Assembly (NCBI RefSeq): GCF_001280425.1
Contig: NZ_LIUF01000006.1
Coordinates: 1-64,000 of the forward strand
Direction of reading: 5' to 3'
Length of the DNA stretch: 64,000 bases
Source of the DNA: Haloarcula rubripromontorii
GTDB taxonomy: Archaea > Halobacteriota > Halobacteria > Halobacteriales > Haloarculaceae
The notes beneath the pieces were generated by a model. The model had not been told where the DNA came from. It saw nothing but the letters and a program-made list of their open reading frames with translations, and searched no databases. Every line of letters begins with the position of its first letter. Position 1 is the stretch's first letter. The translations under genes were made by a program, and so were the position numbers. Shown in pieces: positions 1 to 7,517 of this stretch.

Positions 1-285
1 CTGACCGTCTACACGGACGGATTTCGGGCCTACGATCCACTCGACGATGACGAGAGCTTCCACCGAGAATCAGTAATTCACGGTGACGGCGAGTACGTTG
101 ATGAAGACGCACACGTGAACACGTGCGAGAGCCACGCGTCGCTGGCGCGACGGTGGCTCTCGCCGCACCGAGGTGTCTCAAAAGACAAACTGACAGCGTA
201 TCTCAGACCGTTCCAACTTCGGCGACGAGTCCTCCGCAAACCGGGACGAGAAGCACTGAAACAGATTATCCGAGAAGTTCTCTGA
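1..285 (+). CDS. IS1595-family (ISXO2-like) transposase, C-terminal part
   Basis: The open frame enters from the left edge and ends at TGA 283-285, leaving 94 residues of the C-terminal part. It reads VYTDGFRAYDPL at the edge, then HVNTCESHAS and RRWLSPHRGVSKDKL, which I recognise as the DDE-type ISXO2-like transposase domain of the IS1595 family, common in haloarchaea. The D of the VYTDG stretch fits a catalytic position; the Asn in HVNTCE is typical of this group. The enzyme would cut and paste its own element. The 5' end lies outside the window, so I cannot say whether the copy is intact. It directly abuts the truncated sulfatase gene that follows. Confidence 0.85.
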   Translation: MTVYTDGFRAYDPLDDDESFHRESVIHGDGEYVDEDAHVNTCESHASLARRWLSPHRGVSKDKLTAYLRPFQLRRRVLRKPGREALKQIIREVL

Positions 286-300
286 CTCACCAACAATGTA
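1..300 (+). mobile_element. Right end of an IS1595-like insertion sequence
   Basis: The transposase C-terminus ends at 285, and recognisable sulfatase coding sequence resumes about 15-40 bases later, so the right boundary of the element should lie between roughly 286 and 320. I could not define the terminal inverted repeat, because the left end is outside the window. Confidence 0.6.
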
Positions 301-1031
301 CTTCACAAGAGCGTACAAATTTACTCAGGGATGCAGATCGGGTAGCGGGGATTGATTCAGATAGGTATCGTCAATTATACGATGACGGATTGAGGTATGT
401 TGATAAGCAGATAGAAAATTTCGTTAACCAGCTTAAATCCTCTGGAATGTGGGATGAAACAGTTCTACTTATTACAGCCGACCACGGAGAGGCGCTATTT
501 GATAGAAAAGGAATGTATGGACATCCGAGACATCATCATTATGATGAGTTGCTTCACGTTCCGTTGCTAGTGCGAGCTCCTGATTTGCCGTCGCAGAGAA
601 TTCAAAGCTCATTTTCGTTGGCATGGATACATGAACTTTTCGCTGAACTCATCTCCAAGCCAATCGGAGATTTCCCCTCTACGAGTGGAAGCAATAGTTG
701 TCTGTCAGATGACCCAGCAGAGGAACCCGTGATCTCTGATACGGTAGATGAGAACGGACACACGATAACACTCCGAGATGACACTTGGAAATATATTCGG
801 CACAATGTCTCCCCGCCCCAAGATTTCTGGTATCCGTTCGGTGACAATGAACAGGCATATCGCTACATCACCGACCAAGGAGAGCGGAATCTAGCGGATA
901 TTTCTAATGTGAAAGAGATGTCAACAGCGGCAGAGAGTTATTTAATTTCGCCTGAGGACCTTCCTAAACTGGAGGGCGAGTTTTCACGAGATATGGAAGA
1001 ACAGTTGGAAGATCTCGGGTATAAGATGTAA
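300..1031 (+). pseudogene. 5'-truncated sulfatase (alkaline phosphatase superfamily)
   Basis: About 240 residues of a sulfatase C-terminal half are open in frame up to TAA 1029-1031. Diagnostic pieces are LLITADHGEALFDR (a metal-binding DHGE) and YGHPRHHHYDELLHVPLLVR, the conserved GH and YDELLHVPL segments of haloarchaeal sulfatases. The N-terminal half, with the catalytic Cys/Ser of the CxPSR-type motif and the first metal ligands, is absent. No in-frame ATG lies near the start of homology, and the insertion-sequence end sits immediately upstream. The simplest reading is a gene broken by IS insertion. Such enzymes are usual in sulfated-glycan gene clusters, which fits the glycosyltransferases downstream. 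Base composition is AT-rich compared with the rest of the window. Confidence 0.8.
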
Positions 1032-1151
1032 GTACCGGTGTTGCAGACAGATGGGATGTGAATTTAATAATTGTAAAGCCATTTCATGATGTAGTAAGGA
1101 TTACAGTTCAGAGAGGTGATTCATACGTTTTCCTCTTATGTTCTCAGATCT

Positions 1152-2774
1152 CTATTTTTTTGCGAATAATCGAACGTTCCCGGACGAGTATACAGTCGAT
1201 CGATGTCTTAGTTCTATGAGAGGCTTGTAATCGAGGACTTGTGTTCCACTCATTCGATAGCGGTTGATGTCTCTAAGCACGATATGTCCCTTTACACTGG
1301 AGACATTACCATTGAACATGGGCTCTCCAATCGGTGTCCAGCCGTCTTGCAATGAGTGTCCCTCTCCCGGTCGGTATGTTCTATCGGCTGATATTTCGTG
1401 TAGCTCGCGTGCGTAATATAGGTCGGTTGAGACATTGTCCGTCACTCCACCTATAGTTCCCTTTGCGTGTTGCTCTTCCTCAGTAAGATACTGCCTGAAT
1501 TGGCCTGGGTGATCCGGTGACGCAATCGGTGCAGTCAATTGAACTAAAATAAGGAGTCCGACAATAAAGATTGTGCCCGCACTGGGGAGGCGTTCAACAC
1601 CAAATTCAGCGAAAATAGCGAACGGAACAACCGCTAACAGGATAACTCGTGTATATGGAATATTGGGACCGAAGACCGCTATCGCAACAAGGAGAGCGCT
1701 TATCATCCCAGCGGAAATTAATAGCTGGATTGATGCATCGTTAGTTTTGTACTGTTTGTGGCTGAAAAATGCCCAGCCAATACCAGCCGCGGCACCAAGA
1801 GTTAACCAGTGTAGATTCGTTAGAATTGATCCCCAGAGTCCACCTAAGACCGGCGATGCTGCTGAAAGATCAACGGAGCCCGTGGTAAATGCCGCTCCGA
1901 AAAGAGATGGGAGGAGTATCACGTTGAACAATCCCCATCCAAAACTTGTCACAAAAAACCATTGTAGAGCAGCCAGACAAGCTAGGATTACAGTAAAAAT
2001 CCCAAGCAGCCGGTCTCCCCTTGAAAATAATGTCGCTACAGCAAAAATTGGAGCAATGAATCCAAGAGAAAGTTTATGAGTGAAGGTAAGTGCGGCGAGT
2101 AGGACCAGTAATAGCGCCGCTATTTGAATTCTGTTGAGACCATTTTTACGGGAATCCATCTGGATATGGATGATAGTAGCCAAAAAGAAGGTAGCGACGA
2201 GCGGGACAGCCAGTCCCTGTGGAATCGGTTGGATGCTCCACGCTGCAAGTGTTGATGCAGTCGCCGTAATAATTCCCGCAATGAGTCCGTTATACTGAAA
2301 TCGTCGAGCAATTGTTGTTGCCGCAAGCGGGGGAACAATTGTCAGTAATATTGGAGATATGATTAGGGCCCCTCGCCCTCCCACTTTCAAAAGTATTCCA
2401 GTGACTGCAGCGAGGACGTGGAAGTTTGCCGCAACCTGATAGAAGGCTAGGCTACCGATAGCTTCGGTTGACCCAGATTGAATGATTCGTTCAACGCCAA
2501 CAGCAATTTTATCTGGATCCATCCCGATCATTGACGGAGTTGAGAGATAAATGTAAACACGGAACATGGTAAGACCGGACAAGAAGACTGCTAATGCAGC
2601 CATCAGGTTTCGCCGAAGTAGATATGCGGCTAGCAATAGAATAAGGGAGAAACCAATCATTGAAATATAGTATCCAAGTGGAAATAAGAAGGGTGTACCC
2701 GATATCCCGAGAAACGTGAGAATAAGTGCAATCTTAGATTTGTGTATATTTCTTTTCACGATGGAAAAGTTCAC
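1152..2774 (-). CDS. Multi-spanning membrane protein, GT-C glycosyltransferase-like
   Basis: This 540-residue protein has about 11-13 hydrophobic segments over residues 15-420, then a soluble tail of about 120 residues. The loop after the third helix contains MIGMDPDKIAVGVERI, an acidic first external loop as seen in GT-C fold glycosyltransferases and oligosaccharyl-transferase-like proteins. I infer a role in surface polysaccharide or glycoprotein assembly from topology and from the two glycosyltransferase genes next to it, not from a firm family match. The gene is AT-rich like its neighbours and divergent from the GT2 gene; the start at 2774 is the first ATG and precedes a hydrophobic N-terminus. 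It could instead be a lipid-linked sugar flippase or polymerase. Confidence 0.6.
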   Translation of the reverse strand: MNFSIVKRNIHKSKIALILTFLGISGTPFLFPLGYYISMIGFSLILLLAAYLLRRNLMAALAVFLSGLTMFRVYIYLSTPSMIGMDPDKIAVGVERIIQSGSTEAIGSLAFYQVAANFHVLAAVTGILLKVGGRGALIISPILLTIVPPLAATTIARRFQYNGLIAGIITATASTLAAWSIQPIPQGLAVPLVATFFLATIIHIQMDSRKNGLNRIQIAALLLVLLAALTFTHKLSLGFIAPIFAVATLFSRGDRLLGIFTVILACLAALQWFFVTSFGWGLFNVILLPSLFGAAFTTGSVDLSAASPVLGGLWGSILTNLHWLTLGAAAGIGWAFFSHKQYKTNDASIQLLISAGMISALLVAIAVFGPNIPYTRVILLAVVPFAIFAEFGVERLPSAGTIFIVGLLILVQLTAPIASPDHPGQFRQYLTEEEQHAKGTIGGVTDNVSTDLYYARELHEISADRTYRPGEGHSLQDGWTPIGEPMFNGNVSSVKGHIVLRDINRYRMSGTQVLDYKPLIELRHRSTVYSSGNVRLFAKK

Positions 2775-2912
2775 TCTGATTAGTTGTTTCCTTGATTAGC
2801 TTGTCAGTCCTAAAATCTTTACTCTAACGCGCTGGTGTTGACTGAGTTAATAAAACGACCGAATGTTTTAAAACCAACATTTATTTAGGCACAATACAGC
2901 AACACAGGGTAA

Positions 2913-3707
2913 ATGAAATCACTCTCTGTTTGCACTGCCACATACAATAATTCAGATACAATAAGAAGGGCCCTTGACAGCATTAATTCGCTCGCCGATG
3001 AAATCGTTGTATTAGATAGTCATTCAACAGATGGAACAAGAGATATTGTCGACGAATATGCAAATTCAGTCATCTACGATTATGAATTTGAGGGATTCGC
3101 AGATATGTTTCGGACTGCAACAGAGAAGTCATCAAATGAATGGGTACTCTTTGTTGATGCAGATGAAGAAGTCAAGGAAGACCTAGCTCGTGAAATTCAA
3201 AACACCCTTGATAGCCCCTCTGAAGATGCATACCAAGCAGAGAAAAAAAACCGTATGTGGGGAGAGTGGATGCATGCTACCCACAAGCCGCGCCCGATTC
3301 TTGCTCGAAAGCAGGCACTTAGTTGGGATGACTCTTTAGTGGGAGAGGAATGGAAGGTCCGGGAGGAGTTTACTACAGGCGAGCTTCGTAATCCAATTCA
3401 TCATTACGCCTACGATGACATTGACGAATATTTGGAAAAGTGGGTGAGATATACAGCAGCAGATGCACTCGACGAATGGAGAGCAGGACACACCCCATCG
3501 ATTCCCAAATACTATTTCAAGGGCATTGCCGCATTTTGGTACCGGTATATATACGAGAAGGCAGTACTTGACGGATGGCAAGGGCTATTTTTTGCCGTTA
3601 TGTCTGGGGTTTTCTACCCCGTAGTTGATGCCAAGATGCGGTATATTCAGATGGTTCAGAGGCAAAATGAGGATTGGGAAGATTGGTGGATTGAGACGAA
3701 GCTATAA
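2913..3707 (+). CDS. Family 2 glycosyltransferase
   Basis: The 264-residue protein begins MKSLSVCTATYNNSDTIRRA, the nucleotide-binding opening of GT-A fold family 2 enzymes. VVLDSHSTDGTRDI follows (the usual position is VVDSGSTDGT), and VLFVDADEEV supplies the DxD-type metal site near residue 87. Such enzymes move a sugar from a nucleotide donor to a lipid-linked or protein-linked acceptor at the inner face of the membrane. The C-terminal part has aromatic and hydrophobic patches around AFWYRYIYEKAVLDGWQG that may lie on the membrane, as in LPS-type glycosyltransferases. Box A-like TTTATTTAG at about 2880-2888 lies about 25-30 bases before the ATG, consistent with a leaderless transcript. The gene is AT-rich. 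Confidence 0.88.
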   Translation: MKSLSVCTATYNNSDTIRRALDSINSLADEIVVLDSHSTDGTRDIVDEYANSVIYDYEFEGFADMFRTATEKSSNEWVLFVDADEEVKEDLAREIQNTLDSPSEDAYQAEKKNRMWGEWMHATHKPRPILARKQALSWDDSLVGEEWKVREEFTTGELRNPIHHYAYDDIDEYLEKWVRYTAADALDEWRAGHTPSIPKYYFKGIAAFWYRYIYEKAVLDGWQGLFFAVMSGVFYPVVDAKMRYIQMVQRQNEDWEDWWIETKL

Positions 3708-3794
3708 TTCTGATGATAATTATTTTGCTTCAGGGAACGCGGTATATATTCACTTGATGACAAGATATAATTGCTGGCGATATTTATTTTGTCT

Positions 3795-4958
3795 ATGAAG
3801 ATTGGATTTATAACATCAGAATACCCTCCAAATAACCCAGGAGGTGCGGGAATCAGCAGTAAATTAATTGTCGATAGTCTTCGCGATGAAGGTGTTGATG
3901 TCGATGTGTACGCCATCGTGGGCGATGAGGGTTCTCCCGAACTACAGGACGGAATTTATAAGCTACCGGACCAGTCGCACTATCCTGGCCCAAAAACCAT
4001 CGGGGAGAACATCAGTGTATTTCGTCACTTACCTTCATTAGGTGAGTATGATTTACTTCATGCCTACAATGTTAGACATTTGCCAGGAGTGGTTCTGAGG
4101 AGTTCAGTTCCAGTTATTTCGACAATGAATAATCATACATGGATCTCGCCAGATGCCGAGCAACATCTCCGAGAAGGCTTACCCCAGTATGACTTACCAA
4201 CGATCTTCCGTCACTCTCAGACTAATGGATACACTGGCATTCAGGCACCAATTCGTAGCGCAATAGAATGTGTTGGGAAAGCAGTAGCTAAGCGTGTTGA
4301 CCACTACACCGTTCAGACTGAGGGGATGAAAACAGTAATGACCCGTTCTGGCTATGACCCCGAAAAAATAGACGTGATCCCAAATATTTTAGATGAGCGA
4401 TTCAGGTCTGACGGAATAAGCAGCGAGCGCTATATACTATTTGTTGGCCAACTGTACGATCATAAGGGGCCGCTTGAAGTTATACGAGCGTTTGACGCTC
4501 TTCCGAGAAGACTAAAAGACAACTGGAATCTTAGAATCTATGGAAAAGGCAAGCTCAAATCAAAAATTGAGGCCATTATATCCGAGAAAGATCTCACACA
4601 GGTTAGCATAAATTATAGTTCCTACAGGAAACTACCGGAAGTTTACGCAAATGCAGGATTACTTGTTCATGCCTCAAAATACACAGAGCCATTTTCACGG
4701 ACTTGGTTAGAAGCGATGGCGTCTGGAACACCACTCGTTGCCTCCAGAAACCCCAGCTCGTCAGACATTCTCAAAGATGTGGCCAAATTCTATGATCCGT
4801 TTGATACGCAGGCATTAACAGAAACTCTACAGGAGGTACTAGAAAACCAAAGTATGAGGGAATCAATGGCCAGATCCGGAAAGCACAGGGTGAAAAGATA
4901 CACTCCAGAAAAGATAGGCAGAATGTATACCGATCTCTACAGTCGGATGATTTCGTAG
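3795..4958 (+). CDS. Family 4 glycosyltransferase (GT-B fold)
   Basis: Of two in-frame ATGs (3771 and 3795), I prefer 3795, because the protein then opens MKIGFITSEYPPNNPGGAG, the Gly-rich acceptor-side loop that starts GT4 enzymes. The product has 387 residues. The C-terminal donor domain begins near YILFVGQLYDHKGPLEVIRA and carries EPFSRTWLEAMASGTPLVAS, the E(x7)E motif of GT4 enzymes, which bind nucleotide sugar there. The role is transfer of a hexose during surface glycan assembly; the sugar is unknown. It is 87 bases after the GT2 gene on the same strand and shares its low GC content. Confidence 0.88.
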   Translation: MKIGFITSEYPPNNPGGAGISSKLIVDSLRDEGVDVDVYAIVGDEGSPELQDGIYKLPDQSHYPGPKTIGENISVFRHLPSLGEYDLLHAYNVRHLPGVVLRSSVPVISTMNNHTWISPDAEQHLREGLPQYDLPTIFRHSQTNGYTGIQAPIRSAIECVGKAVAKRVDHYTVQTEGMKTVMTRSGYDPEKIDVIPNILDERFRSDGISSERYILFVGQLYDHKGPLEVIRAFDALPRRLKDNWNLRIYGKGKLKSKIEAIISEKDLTQVSINYSSYRKLPEVYANAGLLVHASKYTEPFSRTWLEAMASGTPLVASRNPSSSDILKDVAKFYDPFDTQALTETLQEVLENQSMRESMARSGKHRVKRYTPEKIGRMYTDLYSRMIS

Positions 4959-5117
4959 TCGGACGTTATATTTAGTCTTGTGTAGCGCTATGAGTGAGGT
5001 CCCTGTGAAAACGACAGGTCACGTCTCCGTCATTACTGACCGAAGTATCACGTCTCTTATGAGTGCCTTCAGTTCTGGCCCGGTTTGTCGAACGGAATCA
5101 CTCTAGGCATAGAAGAA

Positions 5118-5520
5118 GCCCTCGATATCGTCTGCAACGGAACGATCAGACTGGACCTACTCGAGCGCGTCGCGACGACGTTCGAAGATATCTGTCAGGA
5201 AGCGGTCTGGGAGGCAATTCGTCGCGGCGATATCGGTCCGTATTTCGAGGGCGGACGGTGAAGACGAGATTGATATCGTCGGGCTTGCTCCGGATGATGA
5301 CCGTATACTGCTCGCAGAATGTAAATGGACAAGTGAGCCGGTTGGCCACGCACTCGTCACACAGCTCGGCGAGAAAACCGAGCGGGTTCGCTGGGGTTCG
5401 AACACTCGAGATGTCGAATTCGCACTGTTCTCGAGGAATGGATTCGTAGAGGGGCTCGCTAACGACATCGATTCGGACTGGTCGCCGTTCGGGCCAAGCG
5501 AGGTGGAGACGCTGCTGTAA
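5118..5520 (+). pseudogene. Frameshifted remnant of an archaeal ATPase (DUF234 C-terminus)
   Basis: Two frames together rebuild the C-terminal DUF234 nuclease-like domain of archaeal AAA ATPases. Frame 3 reads LLERVATTFEDICQEAVWEA and on to DIGPYFE, ending at TGA 5259-5261. Frame 1 resumes at 5257 with GEDEIDIVGLAPDDDRILLA and ECKW, and ends at TAA 5518-5520. The D...ECKW pattern is the restriction-endonuclease-like core of DUF234. A frameshift and small deletion near 5250-5257 separate the pieces, and the N-terminal P-loop ATPase domain is missing. I see no start for either piece. It is a decayed gene at the edge of the AT-rich block. Confidence 0.75.
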
Positions 5521-5526
5521 TCGACT

Positions 5527-6039
5527 TCATACTTCAAGCTGGGCTCTCAGGTCCGCTACCAGCACGTACGCCGCCAAAGCGAGAACGACAGCTGAAAACG
5601 CAGTCCAGAGGTGGAGATTCACCGACCCCGCACCGGCCCAGTTGGGGATAGCCGACCGAGCAACGGGAGGCTGGAGGGGCCAGAGCAGGTCCGGAGACAT
5701 GCGTGGGTTCGGCGGGAGCAGTTGCTGATTATCGGCGACCAGGTGCGAGAGATGGGCGAACGCGAACGCCCCACCGAGCCGCGCCCGCTCCGTCCGGATG
5801 CCATACGCGACGACAGCAATCGCGAGCGGGAGCGCAAACGGGAGCGAGTGCATGAACACCCGCCCGGACGGGATGAGAAACAGTTCGTACGCCAGGGGCT
5901 TGTCGACGAGGTCCGGGAACTGGCTCCCGAAGAACGCGACTGCGAGTAACTGGAGCGACGGCAGTCGTTGGTCTCGAATGACCGCATACGCCGCGATGGG
6001 AAGGAGGGCGATAATGAAGTGCTCGCTTGGGAGGACCAT
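5527..6039 (-). CDS. YdjM-like membrane-bound metal-dependent hydrolase
   Basis: This 170-residue protein has four or five hydrophobic helices. Conserved His/Asp clusters sit at membrane edges: PSEHFIIALLP near the start, SQFPDLVDKPL near residue 40, FMHSLPFALPL near residue 63, and HLSHLVADNQQ near residue 97. This arrangement matches the LexA-binding/YdjM (DUF457) family, whose biochemical activity in archaea is not established. It ends 7 bases beyond the ATPase remnant, and its start lies 8 bases after the end of the UPF0179 gene on the same strand, so the two are probably cotranscribed. Confidence 0.75.
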   Translation of the reverse strand: MVLPSEHFIIALLPIAAYAVIRDQRLPSLQLLAVAFFGSQFPDLVDKPLAYELFLIPSGRVFMHSLPFALPLAIAVVAYGIRTERARLGGAFAFAHLSHLVADNQQLLPPNPRMSPDLLWPLQPPVARSAIPNWAGAGSVNLHLWTAFSAVVLALAAYVLVADLRAQLEV

Positions 6040-6047
6040 ATCTCGGC

Positions 6048-6497
6048 CTACTTGTCGTCGCCTTCCAACTTGACTAGCGTCAGGTCGCGGTCTAGCATGC
6101 AGTAATCATGCGGCGGGTCGCCGATAATCTCGTCAATCCGGTACTCCTCGTCGAAGTCGGCTCCGGCGGGCTCACAGTAGGGATGGCTGGGACACTCAGT
6201 GTGTGGACAGGGGCCCATCAGTGACGCTTTGCTCCCGGCATAGGCTCCCTTCGAGGGTACGTTCGCTTTGATCGGCGCGGGCTCGACTTCGACGGCCCGC
6301 ACACCGTCTTGATGCATAGCGCAGTCTAGCGTTTGCCCGCTCTCTCTGACAGTGGTAATCCGGTACCGGGTCCCAGTCGTCAGATTGAGACACTGGTCGC
6401 GGTAGGGACAGCCCGCACAGCCGTTGGCTTCGCCGCGGTAGACGAACTCCGCGCCGGCCTCGGCGAGGCGCGTCCCGACGAGCGTGACGGTGGTCAT
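6048..6497 (-). CDS. UPF0179 family cysteine-rich protein
   Basis: The 149-residue protein has the UPF0179 pattern: an N-terminal domain with GCAGCPYRDQCLNL (three closely spaced Cys), a Cys near residue 59 (LDCAMHQDG), and a C-terminal CPHTECPSHPYC cluster followed by DYCML. Eight or more Cys suggest a bound metal or iron-sulfur cluster. The family is conserved in archaea and its function is unknown. It probably leads a two-gene transcript with the YdjM-like gene. Confidence 0.88.
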   Translation of the reverse strand: MTTVTLVGTRLAEAGAEFVYRGEANGCAGCPYRDQCLNLTTGTRYRITTVRESGQTLDCAMHQDGVRAVEVEPAPIKANVPSKGAYAGSKASLMGPCPHTECPSHPYCEPAGADFDEEYRIDEIIGDPPHDYCMLDRDLTLVKLEGDDK

Positions 6498-6529
6498 ACC
6501 GGGCTATAGAACGTCGCCACGGTAAAGTA

Positions 6530-7003
6530 TCATGACCGCCCGGTCAGGTCGTCCAGTTTGTCGAGATACGCATCACGGGGTACCTGATACAGCGACCGGT
6601 AGTCCAGGTCGCCGTCGGCGAACCGGGTCGCCAGTTCAACAGCGCCTTCAACGGCAGTGTCGCGGCCCTCGTAGGAATCAGCGTCGCGCTCGACATCGGG
6701 CTCCAGATAGAAGGTGACGTACCAGCTCTCACCGGTCCGGTCAGCGCCGGGGCGACGGGTCCGCTTCCCGCGTGTGAGGTAGATGGTCGGCAAGCACGGT
6801 GCCGGAAACTGCTCGGAGTCGAAGACGTCCGGGCGGTACGCGAGGATGAGCTTCTCGTCGGTCTCGTTCCACACCGTCCAGTCGTCAGGGAGGCCCGACA
6901 GGTCCATACCGCTGAATTGGCGCGGACCGGCAAGAATCCGCTGGTCCGTCACAGGGTCCGTCAGCTCCAGATACCGACAGCCAGTTGCGCGACGGACGGT
7001 CAA
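6530..7003 (-). CDS. Conserved haloarchaeal protein of unknown function
   Basis: The 157-residue acidic protein has no membrane segment, signal peptide or motif I can tie to a function. The region from MDLSGLPDDWTVWNETDEKL onward looks like a compact alpha/beta domain, ending in a charged helical tail. Translation may begin at 7003 or at the internal ATG at 6907; the extra 32 residues include YLELTDPVTDQRILAGP, which looks structured, so I keep the long form. Codon use matches the host. It lies upstream of, and in the same direction as, the UPF0179 gene, 32 bases away. Confidence 0.6.
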   Translation of the reverse strand: MTVRRATGCRYLELTDPVTDQRILAGPRQFSGMDLSGLPDDWTVWNETDEKLILAYRPDVFDSEQFPAPCLPTIYLTRGKRTRRPGADRTGESWYVTFYLEPDVERDADSYEGRDTAVEGAVELATRFADGDLDYRSLYQVPRDAYLDKLDDLTGRS

Positions 7004-7517
7004 GGCGTACCGTTGCGATACCGTGTGACCTGTTTGCAGCCGCCAATCAATCCGGCAACAGATTCACATCAATCCAGCGCTAAACACTGGCCGACACACC
7101 GAAGCGAACAGTTGACAACCGACACAGTATATAAACTAACGCAAAAATAATGAGATGTGCTAACATACGTGTGGCCCGCCATCCCCGAATTCGGCCGACC
7201 AGCGCACCGAAATTTATCGGCGGTTTGCCCATAAGAGGGCAAAGTTCTTATATGAACAGAAATCGTACGGTAAATAGTATCGGAAACAGTTCGGCACTGA
7301 TTCCCGTTACCAAACCAGGTCGGAACAGTCCCCGTGTTCCGCCCGGCAGGTCAGCCATGGAAGGGCACACGCGCCACCCTGCAGTGAAGGGGTATTCAGC
7401 GGCTGTATGCGGTCACATCTGTAGCGAACAGCACCGACGACGAGTAGACACACAGCCCCGAGGCCAGCCCGCAACAGCCGGCGGTCGCCTGCAGCCACGA
7501 CGAACTACTGAGATAGC
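7004..7517. other. 514-base intergenic region upstream of the prkA operon
   Basis: No convincing gene lies here. The stretch holds two A/T-rich box A candidates for rightward transcription (CAGTATATAAAC at 7126-7137 and TTCTTATATG at 7245-7254), and a perfect 7-bp inverted repeat TTTGCCC-6nt-GGGCAAA at 7224-7243 just before the second box. The long leader this implies (about 240-360 bases) and the operator-like repeat suggest that the downstream operon is regulated. Confidence 0.5.
7224..7254 (+). promoter_or_regulatory. Inverted repeat next to a box A, upstream of prkA operon
   Basis: TTTGCCC (7224-7230) and GGGCAAA (7237-7243) form a perfect dyad with a 6-base spacer. The A/T-rich TTATATG begins 5 bases later. 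Dyads beside box A are common repressor or activator sites in haloarchaea. The factor is unknown. Confidence 0.4.
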
